A stretch of 64,000 nucleotides of DNA, from assembly GCA_963995505.1 (NCBI GenBank), contig OZ023185.1, positions 15,387,691 through 15,451,690 on the forward strand. Direction: 5' to 3'. The notes under the pieces are model-generated. The model ran no database searches. It saw only the letters and a program-made list of their open reading frames with translations, and was not told where the DNA came from. Positions 11,001-22,297 of the stretch are shown here, piece after piece. The first letter of the stretch is position 1. Every line of letters begins with the position of its first letter. The DNA comes from Hypericum androsaemum. Lineage: Eukaryota; Streptophyta; Magnoliopsida; Malpighiales; Hypericaceae. Made by a program: the position numbers and the translations under genes.

Positions 11001-14000
11001 GTCGTTGAAGTTCTTTGATTTTATTTACGTGCTGATTGTTCTTTGTCATAGATTTCTCTGTTCTTTGATCTTTGGTTGGTGTAGAGTTGTCATCAGCTTT
11101 TTCTCTGAATGTTGGAGATCTATAGTCGTACTTTTAAGAATATCTTAGATCATGCTGGTTGTCTCTTTGTTTCTGTTTGATTGTGGACGTATGAATCAAG
11201 GTTTGTATGTAGAAAACTGGAGTTTGAATCTTGTCATCCTATCTGAGAGCAACTTCAGCTGATTTTCGCAAGTTGTGGATGTTATTTTTCTGGTTTCAGG
11301 CTACGTGCTGTCTACTTTTGTGAAGATGGTGTTACACGTTATTCTTCTTAATTGTGCACTTGGCATATTGATGACTAATTATAGGTGATAGAAGCAAATT
11401 TCTTGGATTGGAGATGAAAATATTTTACTTCCTCAGCTATATGTCAAGATTTGTGAGGATAATACCTGCTATATCGTCTCTCTGACTCCTCTCTCTGGGT
11501 TTTTTCATTTCAGCAAGGAGAGGCTAAAAAAGCTTTGAAAGTGCTCCAGAAACCTGCTGTTCCTGTAGAACTCCAGGTACTATAGTTCAATTTGAGATGG
11601 TGGTCCTTACTCAAGCATATCTATCAATCAGCACTTATTTGCATTGCAATTTTTCGGCATCACTTTCAATTCTCCATCAGTTGTTTTATTTTCTAGTTAT
11701 GAACTTAAGGTTCATTTGTGCGCAGTACAAATTTGCCCCGGATCTCATTGCACTTGATGCGTATGAAACTGTGGAGTCCTGGATGATCACTGAGAATCTT
11801 AACCCCAGAAAACTGATTCCGGCCATGATGCGATATTCAAGTGAACCTCATGCGAAGTAATGTGAACTGTACTTTGCCGCCACTCCCTTTTTTCCGCTAC
11901 ATCAGTATGTCTTTTGCATGCGGATTTCAGCATATATGACATTCTATTAATTTCCCTGCAGTAGTGGGAAAATCCCATACCCCATCTACATGAGGATTAC
12001 CTTTAATTTGCCGAGGATTACCTTTAATTTGGACTTTAGCATTTTTTTTAATCTTTTCTCTAGTGTGAGCCATTTGAGGGGATACGTCTCTGTTGTTTTC
12101 TTGCTGTGTATCTATTATGAAGCTATATTAAGGTAAATACTATCTGTTATAACATACAAGGAGGCAGGTGAGGTTCTACCTGATGAGGAGCTAAGGGAAT
12201 AAGAATTGGGAAAGCGATCCCTGATGATATTGTTCCTAATTACCCTCTTAATCACCATAAAGTTGGAATTTCTAGTTGAAATATGACTTCTGCCATTGAG
12301 CTCATAGATGGTAGTACATCTTTTTCATACTGCTATTCTTGAATGATTATCTATTTTAGGTAATCTGTTCTAAGCTACAGCATTATAAGTGTACAACCTG
12401 TCTCTTAGAATTTTAGAATCCGGCATTGCCGAGCTTTATGCACCCTGTAGCTTAGTTTCTATGAATGCTATGGGATACCCTGTCATAAGAAATGAATGTT
12501 ATGGCTCTTGTGCTTGCATGGATTTTCGCTTTATCTCATTCTTACTGAAAGTTATTTGCCACATTCAGGAATGAGACCCATCAAGTCATAAGATACTTGC
12601 AGTTCTGTGTGAATAATAAGCAGAATGAGGATCCTGGAGTTCACAATTTGCTGCTTTCTCTGTATGCTAAGCAGGTGGGCACACTTTCTTTCTCTCCCTC
12701 CCTCTCCCTCTGAATGGGGATCATTAATCATATTCAAAATTTTGTGAAGAAGTCTATAGTTACCTTGCATGAACTGATTCCGAGGTGTCATGCTCGGAAG
12801 GAAATTTGCCCGAAGAAATACAAAATCATTTTTTTTGTCTCAAATGTATCTTCGCTAGACTTGAATATGGGTCGACAAATAAGAAATGATTGAATATGGA
12901 ATTGTATCACGTTCTGGTCTCCCCTGATGTTTGATGGTTTCTTAGATTTCTCCATTAAATTTGTTTCTAATTCTCATGACTATATTTTGGAGTAAATCTA
13001 GACTTTTCCAATGGATTGTAATCAATCCAAGTATATTGCTGCGAAGTTGTCTCATTGGCGCAAGAGACAGGGGGCAGCTGAGACTCAATGAGTTCAAGAT
13101 GAGTGTACCGGTTTTTTGTTGTTTTAGGTTAATCGAGGAAGTGCTAAATAACATGTCATTACATTCATGAATACCCCTTCTATGTTTTTTTATTGAGGTT
13201 TGGGTCAATCGCTTAATCTAATTTCTGTTTCTTCATAATCAGGAAGATGATGATGCTCTTCTGCATTTTCTTCGTTACAAGTTCGGTAAAGCACGAGAAA
13301 ATGACCCCGAGTTTTTCTATGATCCAAAATATGCTCTTCGTCTTTGCCTCAAGTCAAGAAGAATGCGTGCCTGTGTTCATATATACAGCATGATGTCCAT
13401 GCATGAAGAAGCAGTTGCTCTTGCTCTGAAGGTGACTGCTGACTTTGTTTGTGTCATAATTCAATTGACAGTCTGCAGCTATGCTTCCAATTATGAAAAA
13501 ATAACTTGTACATGGCTGTCTTATACACATGATTCAAAAACTCAGACATGGACGAGAGTGCTGTGATGATATCGTTATTCAGTTTATGCTTACTAAACCA
13601 AGTACTGGAGAGCAGTTCCCAACATCAACTAGATGAATCTGTGAAACGTGAAGCTTAAATGATAAAACATGGGATCATGATGAACTTTTTTTGTTGATTG
13701 GCACTCTGAAATCATTGGTTATTTCAATTTGTCCTGGAGTACAAAAATGAATTTTCAAGAACCTTAAAAGGCAGAAGATACTTTGATTCTGATTAGGTCC
13801 ACATCTCTTTGAGCAATTTTGGTATTTCAAATCCTTCTAGATCTATGGCAGGTGTTATTTGGCAACTTCTGAAGTATCTTTGTCTGTCTGTTTCTTGAAC
13901 TAGTTTGATCCTGATCTGGCAATGGCCGAAGCTGACAAGGTTGAAGACGATGAAGACTTGAGAAAGAAGCTCTGGCTGATGATTGCGAAGCATGTAATTG

Positions 14001-15905
14001 AGCAGGAGAAGGGAACCAAAAGGGAGAACATACGAAAGGCTATAGCATTTCTCACAAAAACTGACGGTTTACTAAAGATTGAGGATATATTACCATTCTT
14101 TCCAGATTTTGCCCTGATTGATGACTTCAAGGTGCGCCATGTTGTTAATAACACTTCATTTTTCTGTTTTTAATTTCACAGTTCAGCTAAATTCCTAACT
14201 GTCTTCTACATAAGTTGATAGCTTCTTCCTGTGGCCAACACATTTTGAGTGCTTTGAGAGAAGAAGTGCTTCTTTAATTGGTAGTTTGTTGTTTAGGCTG
14301 TCCTCTTACTGCCTAAATTTTTGCAAGCTTCCTCGTAAAATAGCAAGTTGTAACTCCTTATTTAGTGGGTTTTATCCTAGCTTTGTAGGTTAGAATGTGT
14401 TGCAATATAGTAGCTTTGTAGTATTTTCATGTTTTGCGCGCATATCATGGTTTCCCGTTAAGGGAGGAGGACATAAAAGAGAATCATCAACCAATATCTT
14501 CTCCAATGTCTTTTTTGATCAAATGTGAGCTCATTGAAAAAAATTTGGAACTATGTGCCACTCATCTACTGGTGCTTGTACATATTTTTTGCATACTCTT
14601 ACTGACTGACTGCACTAGCTCGCAGAGACTGATGCTCGATGTTTATATTTTCTTTGTGAGATCTCTTTATATTACTGTGGTTGCTCCTCTGCATCTTTGA
14701 GTTTATGCCAACTCTGAACAACTTTTCAACCCATTTTATGTGCCGTCTTAGCCAACAACTAGATGCCACCAGTGTTTTGACTTCAGCATGCACCAATGCA
14801 GGAGGCAATTTGCTCATCATTGGAGGATTATAACAGGCAAATTGAACAACTGAAGGAGGAGATGAATGATGCTACACATGGTGCAGATAACATAAGAAAC
14901 GACATAAGTGCACTTGCACAAAGATTTACAGTGATTGATCGCGATGAAGATTGCGGGGTAATTTTTAATTTGATGTCGTTTATTTTGGTTTCTTCATAGT
15001 AATTTGAGCTTAAATAGATTGTAAATAATGCACGTCTGAGTTTTTATTTTGGTTATGGGTGTTTCACTTTGTTCATGAATGCTTCATCTGTGACCTGATA
15101 TAGAAGGGTCCCCTTTCATTTTAACTGGCTAATGGTGCTGATCCCGTCTTGCAACATTTTTTTCAGGTATGCGGAAGGAAAATCCTAGTTGTTGGAGGAG
15201 ATTATCGCATCTCCAGGGGATATCAAGCAATTGGACCAATGGCTCCTTTCTACATATTTCCATGTGGACATGCTTTTCATGCGCATTGCTTAATAGCACA
15301 TGTAACTCGTTCTACCAATGAAAGCCAGGTAAATTGTGATAGCTCTTGAATTGAAGATTTGGATTTGGTTATTTCTGAGTTTCTCTCGTGAGCATAATAA
15401 TGCTTGGTTGTCGTAGATTTTTGCATAATAAAATGTATTACACTAAAGAAAAAATTGTCCTGTTTAATCTGGCGTGTCGTCTTGGCGATTCCCTTGAGCA
15501 GGCAGAATATATACTAGATCTACAGAAGCAACTTTCCTTGCTTGGAGAAGGACCGCAAAACGACTTCAATGGTGGTATACCAGAGGAGTCCGTTACCAGC
15601 GTGACCCCTGTGGATAAGGTCCGTCCTTGTTTAATTTTCAGACTTTTTTTGGGGAAATGTCTGGAATGATGCAGACTGACTTCATATATTAATATTTCCA
15701 TGTTGCTTGCTTGTGTTGGTCTGGTGGGCAGCTGCGGTCACAACTGGATGATGCAATAGCCAGCGAATGTCCATTCTGTGGTGAATTGATGATCAACGAG
15801 ATATCTTTACCATTTGTCCTACCCGATGAAGCAGTTCATGTTAATTCATGGGAGATAAAACCTCATAATCTTGGAAATCAAAGGACCTTGTCCTTGCCGC
15901 TATGA
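5061..15905 (+). CDS. VPS18: Vacuolar protein sorting 18 (HOPS/CORVET core subunit), 23 exons
   Basis: Joined exons: 5061-5223, 5398-5610, 5702-5841, 5974-6069, 6271-6338, 6454-6555, 6748-6892, 7129-7272, 7366-7485, 7779-7835, 8497-8556, 8848-8955, 9646-9788, 10867-10945, 11514-11576, 11726-11856, 12569-12674, 13243-13431, 13904-14131, 14802-14957, 15167-15328, 15502-15618, 15732-15905. All junctions are GT-AG with matching phase; the sum is 2964 nt, 987 aa, close to Arabidopsis VPS18 as I remember it. Residues about 1-390 form the Pep3/Vps18 beta-propeller; the middle is an alpha-solenoid with clathrin-repeat-like region; a coiled coil starts near residue 786 (SSLEDYNRQIEQLKEEMND). The C-terminal RING-type zinc site uses C836, C839, C870, H872, H875, C878, C943 and C946. 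The protein tethers membranes for endosome and vacuole fusion with VPS11, VPS16 and VPS33. Appears intact. Confidence 0.96.
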
Positions 15906-16731
15906 TCACATCTGCTACGTGTTGGTGGAAACTGTTTCAATTCTGGTGTTACCTTGGAGCCTCATTGGGTTGGATGCAGTTGAGTTGAGCCATTAAGTGT
16001 GACCCTTCCAGATGTTTTATCCTTGGGGTGTATTTTCGTTGTGCTGCAACATTCGAGGTAAATTTCTGTACGATGAGACAACTGGCGAGTTTAATCTGTG
16101 CGCTTTTGAGGACGTTTCCTTGTAAGTTATAAATTGGTACCTTTCTTTTTGAAGAGGATTGTAAATTGATACTTGGCTCGTGCCTTATTCTATTCTCTGG
16201 TGTATTTAATCACTTTCCGGGAACCTAAGGGTTCGTTCCTCGATAGAAAAATAGAAAATTTGAGGGTTCCTTGTTCGCCCACGAAGGGTGGTGAGTCATG
16301 GCCTATGATCAGGCCATGTATGAGTGAATATTTTGTGGATCGATCCAAAGACTTTTACAATAGAAAATTTATTATATACGAGTTCCAGTAGAGTTAAAAT
16401 GTACGGACCCAGGTTTGCTGTTTTTTCTATCTACAGTTTATAGCAAGAATATTAATCAATTTCTGGTTAATTGCACGTATGAAGATGCAACCATACTTTC
16501 AGAAGCTATCGACTTCATCTGAGAAGCTAAATCCAAATCACCATCATCACAAACTTGATCGTTTCACTGACAAAGTTCGGTGTCAAAGCACTGAATACGG
16601 TAATAAGCAAGACATCTCTAAATTAAACAAAATGCAGATAACAATTGGAATTAAGGAAACAATCCGAGAATGAACTTGGGCTCCCTTCTATTTGAAACTT
16701 TCTCTTATCGTCCTGGACTGAACTGATGATC
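15906..16731. other. VPS18 3' UTR and intergenic sequence
   Basis: The first roughly 250 bases are the likely VPS18 3' UTR. No clean polyadenylation signal stands out. The remainder to 16731 has short open frames only, none recognisable; bases about 16610-16730 match the 3' flank of the other type A LysM genes ('ggaattaaggaaacaa', 'cttctcttatcgtcc'). Confidence 0.5.
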
Positions 16732-17127
16732 TTAAGCAGTTCCGTCGACGCAAAGCCATTCCCCAACAAAGATGGCAGTGCAGTTGAGGTTGGGATTCAG
16801 CGAAGCGAAGAACTCGTCGCTAATTCCCAACGCTTTCGCGACGCCTGTGCAAGTATCGCCTTCTTCAGCTCCATAAACTTCTCTACATTCTGGACCAGCT
16901 TGTATTTCCATTTTGGTATAACCGTCTTCAAAATTATGACCTTAATTAGTACACAACCATCGTGATTTTCTCTTGCAAGTAGAATTGTATTACAAATACA
17001 ATGACTCTAATTGCTCAAAAAGCTACAAACTCCAACGACATCGTCGTGACTTACCGGAAAGTTGCTTCCTCTGAGCTGAGATGGTGAGAAGAAGAGAAAA
17101 GCTCAAAACCAGGTAGAGGGAGAAGGC

Positions 17128-17455
17128 TGTTGAAAAACTCCATAGAAGGAGAAAGAAGGAGAAATGAAGTTGTAGAGATTTTGATTTATGAATGAACAAC
17201 TTAAGGAAATAATGATGTACAACATGGATATTTATACTAAGAAGTGAATCTACCTAGTTGTATAAACAAACAATAAAGGAGGAAAATGAGGAGAAATTTA
17301 AGGAGAAAAATGAGGAGGAAATTAAGGAAGCATCTTTCTTAAATTGGGGAGGAAAATAAGGAAGCATTCCTTAATTTCCTCCCTAAATCAAGGAAGCATC
17401 TTCCTTCCTTAATTTTCTCCCTAAATCAAGGAAGCATCTTCCTTTAATTTTAACA
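17128..17455 (-). repeat. 3' LTR of the Copia element
   Basis: Near-identical to the 5' LTR; longer by a 10-bp tandem duplication within 'gaaggagaaagaagga' near 17150-17160. The end of the RNase H reading frame runs a short way into it. Confidence 0.93.
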
Positions 17456-20400
17456 TTCCCCTGCAAGCTTGACTGTGGATGCTCAACAGTCCCAGCTTGG
17501 AAACATGATGAAGGAACAAAGATGACGGTAGAGGCTTGGTTAATACATCCGCCGTTTGGTGAAGTGCAGGGACATGGAAGAGTCTGATCAGCCCATCTTG
17601 AATTTTCTCTCGCACCAAGTGGCAATCAATCTCGATGTGTTTTGTCCTCTCGTGAAACACAGGATTTTCAGCTATATGTATCGCTGATTGACTATCACAG
17701 AAGACAGCAGCAGGTAGAGTGTGTTAAATTCTTAAATCTCTGAGCAAGTAAGTGATCCATTGAATTTCGCAGCTCACAGATGCTAAGGCTCGATATTCAG
17801 CTTCAGAAGAACTTCTTGAAACTGTCTGTTGCTTCTTTGATTTCCATGAGATAAGGGAGCCTCCTATATAGACACAGTAACCAGTAGTAGAACGCCTAGT
17901 ATCAGGGCATCCTGCCCAATCAGCATCACAGAAGGCCGTGACTTTGAGTTTAGTATTGCTAGGGAAGAACAAGCCCAAACCTGGATGCCCTTTGATATAT
18001 CTGAGAATACGGTGTACTGCCTTTTTGTGTATAATCAGTGGTGCACTCAAAAACTGACTGAGTTGATGAGTAGAGTAACAGATGTCAGGTCGAGTGTTGG
18101 TTAAGTAGAGAAGTTTACCAATCAACTGTCTGTAATGTGTGACATCTTCAGCTGAGGGAGAATCTTCAGAGTGACTCAGTCTCTGATTTTGCACCATGGG
18201 AGTCTGCATTATCTTGCAATTAATGAAACCAGCATCTTTCAAGAGATTGATGGCATATTGTCTTTGACAAATGTGAATGCCAGTACTAGATCTAGCCACT
18301 TCCATTCCCAAGAAAATTTTTAGCTCCCCAAGGTCTTTTATCTTCAATTTAGTGTCCAAGAAACTTTTGATCTCCTGTATGTGGATAAAAGATGTTCCTG
18401 CTACAATTATATCATCGACGTACACCAAGAGACAAGTGAAAAAGCCATCTTTATGTAAGGTAAACATAGAGTAGTCAGATTTGGCTTGTGTAAAACCAAA
18501 AAATAGTAGCAATGATGTAAGTTTTTCAAACCACTGTCTGCTGGCCTGCTTGAGACCATAGAGAGACTTCCTTAGTTTGCACACTCTGTTGCCAGGAGCT
18601 GAGAACCCAGGTGGAAGCTGCATATATACTTCCTCATGAAGATCACCATGTAGGAAGGCATTATTAACATCTAGTTGTTCCAAAAACCAGTTCTGACTAG
18701 CAGCAACTGCCAAAATCATTCTGAGAGTAGTCATTTTGACTACAGGTGAAAAGGTGTCTAAGTAATCAATGCCAAAAGCTTGAGTGTAGCCTTTAGCAAC
18801 TACCCTGGCCTTAAACCTTTCAATACTCCCATCAGCATGTCTCTTAACTTTAAAGATCCATCTACAACCAATTGCCTGTTTGCCAGGAGGAAGAGGCACT
18901 ACATCCCATGTATTGTTGGCTTCAAGTGCTGCGAGTTCTGCATTCATAGCTTCCTTCCAGCACGGCATCTCATAAGCTTCTGCAAAGGTCTCTGGCTCTC
19001 TAATACTGTCAAGTGCTGTAACAAACACCTTATGGGATGATCCAAGATAATCAGTTGTGAGCACAGAAGAAATAGGGTATAGAACTGATCTAGGATGGTC
19101 AGAAACCTGGGTACCTTTACCTGCAGAATTTGACCAGCACTGCTGAGAGATAAGGGAAGAGGTGATATAGTTTTGTAGGTAGCTAGGTTCATGTCTGGTT
19201 CTAGAGGATCTCCTGAGGTTAGTTTCAGGTGGTTGATCAAGTTGTGTAGGGAGTTGATCTTCAGTGGGATCTGGCAGTACAAGAGGCTCTGGGTTAGGTA
19301 ATGATGGTTGAGCATCTTGCATATCTAGATGTAGTGGAGTGATTCCCGGAGTAGGTATTATAGAGGGAAATATGGAGGGAGATGGTAAGGTGGTTTGGAA
19401 TGGAAAGATGTGCTCATAGAATTTCACATCTCTGGAAGTAAAGGTGGTGTGATTGTCCAAGTCATACAACCTATAACCCTTTATCCCGCTTGTGTAGCCT
19501 ATAAAAATACATCTTCTTGCTCTAGACTCAAATTTGTTAGGCTTGGGAAACATTCCAGCGTAGCATAAACAACCAAAATTTTTCACATGGTTGAAGGTAG
19601 GAGGCTTTTTGTGGAGGATTTCAAATGGAGTTTTGTTTGACAAAGGAATGGAAGGAGTGATATTGATCAAGTGCACAGCATGTAAGATGCAAGCAGACCA
19701 AAATTGAAGAGAGAGATAAGCTTGGAATCGAATGGCTCTTGCTACATTAAGAATATGTTGATGTTTTCTTTCAACACGACCATTTTGTTGTGGTGTGTAT
19801 GCACAAGTTGTTTCATGAAGAATCCCTTTATGTTGGAAAAAGGAATGCATAAGGAATTCTCCACCCTGATCTGATCTGATCCTTTTTACAGAAGAATTAA
19901 ACTGTCTTTCAACCATAGTGCAAAAATTTTCGAGATTTGAACAAGATTCAGATTTGGTTTTCATCAAATATACCCAAGTGGCTCTAGAATAATCATCAAC
20001 AATGGTTAAGAAATAAGTGTAACCATCATAAGAAGGGATAGAGTATGGACCCCAAACATCCACATGTATCAAATCAAAGCAAGACTTTGCTGTATTCAAG
20101 CTGGAAGGAAAAGGATTTCTCTTTTGTTTGGCATAATGACAGCAATCACAAGGTAAATCAGCTCCTACAGAGATAGAGGGACACAGCTTCTGAAGTAGCA
20201 AGAGTTTAGAACTAGAAATGTGACCTAGTCTACAATGCCAGAGATCTAATTTATGCGGAATATAGTTATTGGTAGTACCAAAACAGGTTGATTGGGTAGT
20301 GTCTGGGTTGAGCAGGGTAGTGTCTGGGTTGAGGATGTAGAGGCCATGGGATCTCTCAGCATTGCCAATCTTCATCTGTGTGGTAAGGTCCTGTATTGAG

Positions 20401-21851
20401 CAACAAGTAGAGTTGAAAGTCAGTGACACCGGAAGATCTTTTGCTAGCTGGCTGATCGAGATCAGATTAAATGCAAAAGAAGCGACATAAAGCACATTGA
20501 ATAAGTGCAATTTTGCAGATAATTGTACAGTGCCAATATGACTTGCTTGAACTTTACTCCCATTTGGTAAGGTGATATAAACAGGATCTATTGACTTGTA
20601 TTCAACAAACTACTTAGTTGAACAAGTCACATGAGTGGAAGCTCCTGAGTCCAGAATCCAGGCCTGGGATCCAATGGGCATATTCTGATCTCCCTGCAGA
20701 TTACAGATTGAAAAAGTACCTGCTGAATTCATCTTGGGATCAGACAGGTGAGTCATTGAATTCACTTTGGAACCATAAGCTTCTTCTGTAATAGGTCCTG
20801 CAGAATGAGCTGTCACCTGCCCTTGGGAGAGTATTTTCTGCATCATATTCATTAGTCCTCTCATCTGCTCCTGGCTAAAACCATAGTTCCCAGTAAGACT
20901 GCTTGAAGATTCACCATGTACTGCTGCAATCACCTGGCCATTTCTTGGTTTTGGCTTCCAACCAGGTGGGAAACCATGCAACTTAAAACACTTCTCAATG
21001 GTGTGTCCCTCTCTGTGACAGTATGTATAGAAGGGTTTCTTTAAACCAAAGCGCTTAGCAGTATATTGGGCAGCAAGCACAGCAGCAGAATCATTCACAA
21101 TATGTGAAGAAAAAGTGGCAGGAGCAGTATTTGGTTTAGGCGGTAGAGGCAAGTCTATAATTTGTCTTTCATGTTGAGTGACTAAGTACATAACTCTAGT
21201 CATTGTAGGAAGTGGATCAAGCATCAAAATCTGGGTTCTAACAGTAGAAAAATTGTCATTCAAACCTGTCAGGAATCCCATGATGTGATCTTGCGCAAGT
21301 TGCTCTGCCATCTGAGTGGTTGCAGCACAGGTAATGTGAGCATCTGGGGCACATTTGCAGGCGGGTAGGGGACGAAACTGAACCAACTGGTCCCAAAGAG
21401 ATTTGTATCTTGAGAAATACTCATTGACAGAGAGTATTCCCTGAGAATAGTTAGAGATTTCCTTCCTCAAATTGGCAATCTTGACGAAGTCTCCACGGCC
21501 AAAACGCTCATGGAGGTGGTCCCACATATCAGTAGCTGAATCGAACCAGAGAAGGCTTTCTCCGAGGTCTGGTTCAATGGAGCGAATCAACCACCTTATC
21601 ACCAAGGTGTTGCATCTCTTCCAAGAAGGGAACAGAGCATCCTCCCGACTTGGGACTGCAATGGTTTTGTCAACAAAACTCAGCTTATTCTTGGATTCGA
21701 GAGATTGACTCATAGCTCGTACCCAAGAGTGATAATTTTTCTCATTAAGGAGAGGGGAGACTAGAACTTCAGCAGGGCTCTCCCCTGGATGTACATAAAA
21801 GAGATTTGTAAATTCACCAGTAGGGACTTGCGCAGATTGTATCACTGCCAT
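17421..21851 (-). pseudogene. Copia gag-pol polyprotein with two in-frame stops
   Basis: One continuous frame from ATG at 21851. Gag comes first, with a CCHC knuckle in which the first Cys is replaced by Tyr (YTYCHREGHTIEKC). The protease motif WILDSGAS follows, then a TAG at 20610-20612. Integrase has the zinc-binding H..H..CDCC segment and the D, D, E catalytic positions (VDVWGP, RSDQGGEF, NGRVERKH). Reverse transcriptase has YVDD. RNase H has DADWAG and SSSEAEYRA, and is broken by TAA at 17724-17726 before its last conserved block ([15 protein letters not shown]). No frameshifts are needed. The two stops and the altered knuckle make this copy probably non-autonomous despite its youth. Confidence 0.93.
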
Positions 21852-21950
21852 TTTGTTGAATAGATTTCTGAAAGGAAGAGGAAGGAGAGGAAGAGGAACA
21901 AGACAATGTTTTCAAGTGGAATAGTACAGAGATTTAATGCTCTGATACCA

Positions 21951-22268
21951 TGTTGAAAAACTCCATAGAAGGAGAAATGAAGTTGTAGAGATTTTGATTT
22001 ATGAATGAACAACTTAAGGAAATAATGATGTACAACATGGATATTTATACTAAGAAGTGAATCTACCTAGTTGTATAAACAAACAATAAAGGAGGAAAAT
22101 GAGGAGGAATTTAAGGAGAAAAATGAGGAGGAAATTAAGGAAGCATCTTTCTTAAATTGGGGAGGAAAATAAGGAAGCATTCCTTAATTTCCTCCCTAAA
22201 TCAAGGAAGCATCTTCCTTCCTTAATTTTTTCCCTAAATCAAGGAAGCATCTTCCTTTAATTTTAACA
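21951..22268 (-). repeat. 5' LTR of the Copia element
   Basis: 318 bp, starts TGTTAAAATT and ends TTTTTCAACA on the minus strand. It contains repeated AAGGAAG-type motifs (about 22140-22255) that give it an internally repetitive look. The transcription signals were not resolved further. Confidence 0.93.
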
Positions 22269-22297
22269 AAGGCTGCTTTGTTGGTGAACTTGGCCAT

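Larger units (their letters stand above)
17128..22268 (-). mobile_element. Full-length Ty1/Copia retrotransposon, 5.14 kb
   Basis: LTRs begin TG and end CA: 21951-22268 is the 5' LTR (element on minus strand, 318 bp) and 17128-17455 the 3' LTR (328 bp). The 5-bp target duplication AAGGC lies at 17123-17127 and 22269-22273. Next to the 5' LTR is the primer site TGGTATCAGAGC (initiator tRNA-Met, 21939-21950). A purine tract (GCAGGGGAATG on the minus strand) abuts the 3' LTR. By eye the LTRs differ by a 10-bp tandem duplication and about two substitutions, so insertion is recent. Confidence 0.96.
16732..22297 (-). pseudogene. LysM type A copy 1, disrupted by Copia insertion in exon 1
   Basis: Two-exon gene for a small secreted single-LysM protein. 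Exon 1 is split: 22274-22297 (ATG at 22297) and 17055-17127, separated by the Copia element and one copy of the AAGGC target duplication. Without the insert exon 1 is 97 nt, exactly as in the four sister genes. Exon 2 (16732-16925, proposed acceptor at 16926-16927) would encode a LysM with YGAEEGDTCTGVA, LNPNLNCTAIFVGEWLCV and a stop, with no other damage. The intact gene would have had about 96 codons, with a signal peptide in exon 1. The disruption is recent, since the LTRs are nearly identical. Confidence 0.85.
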
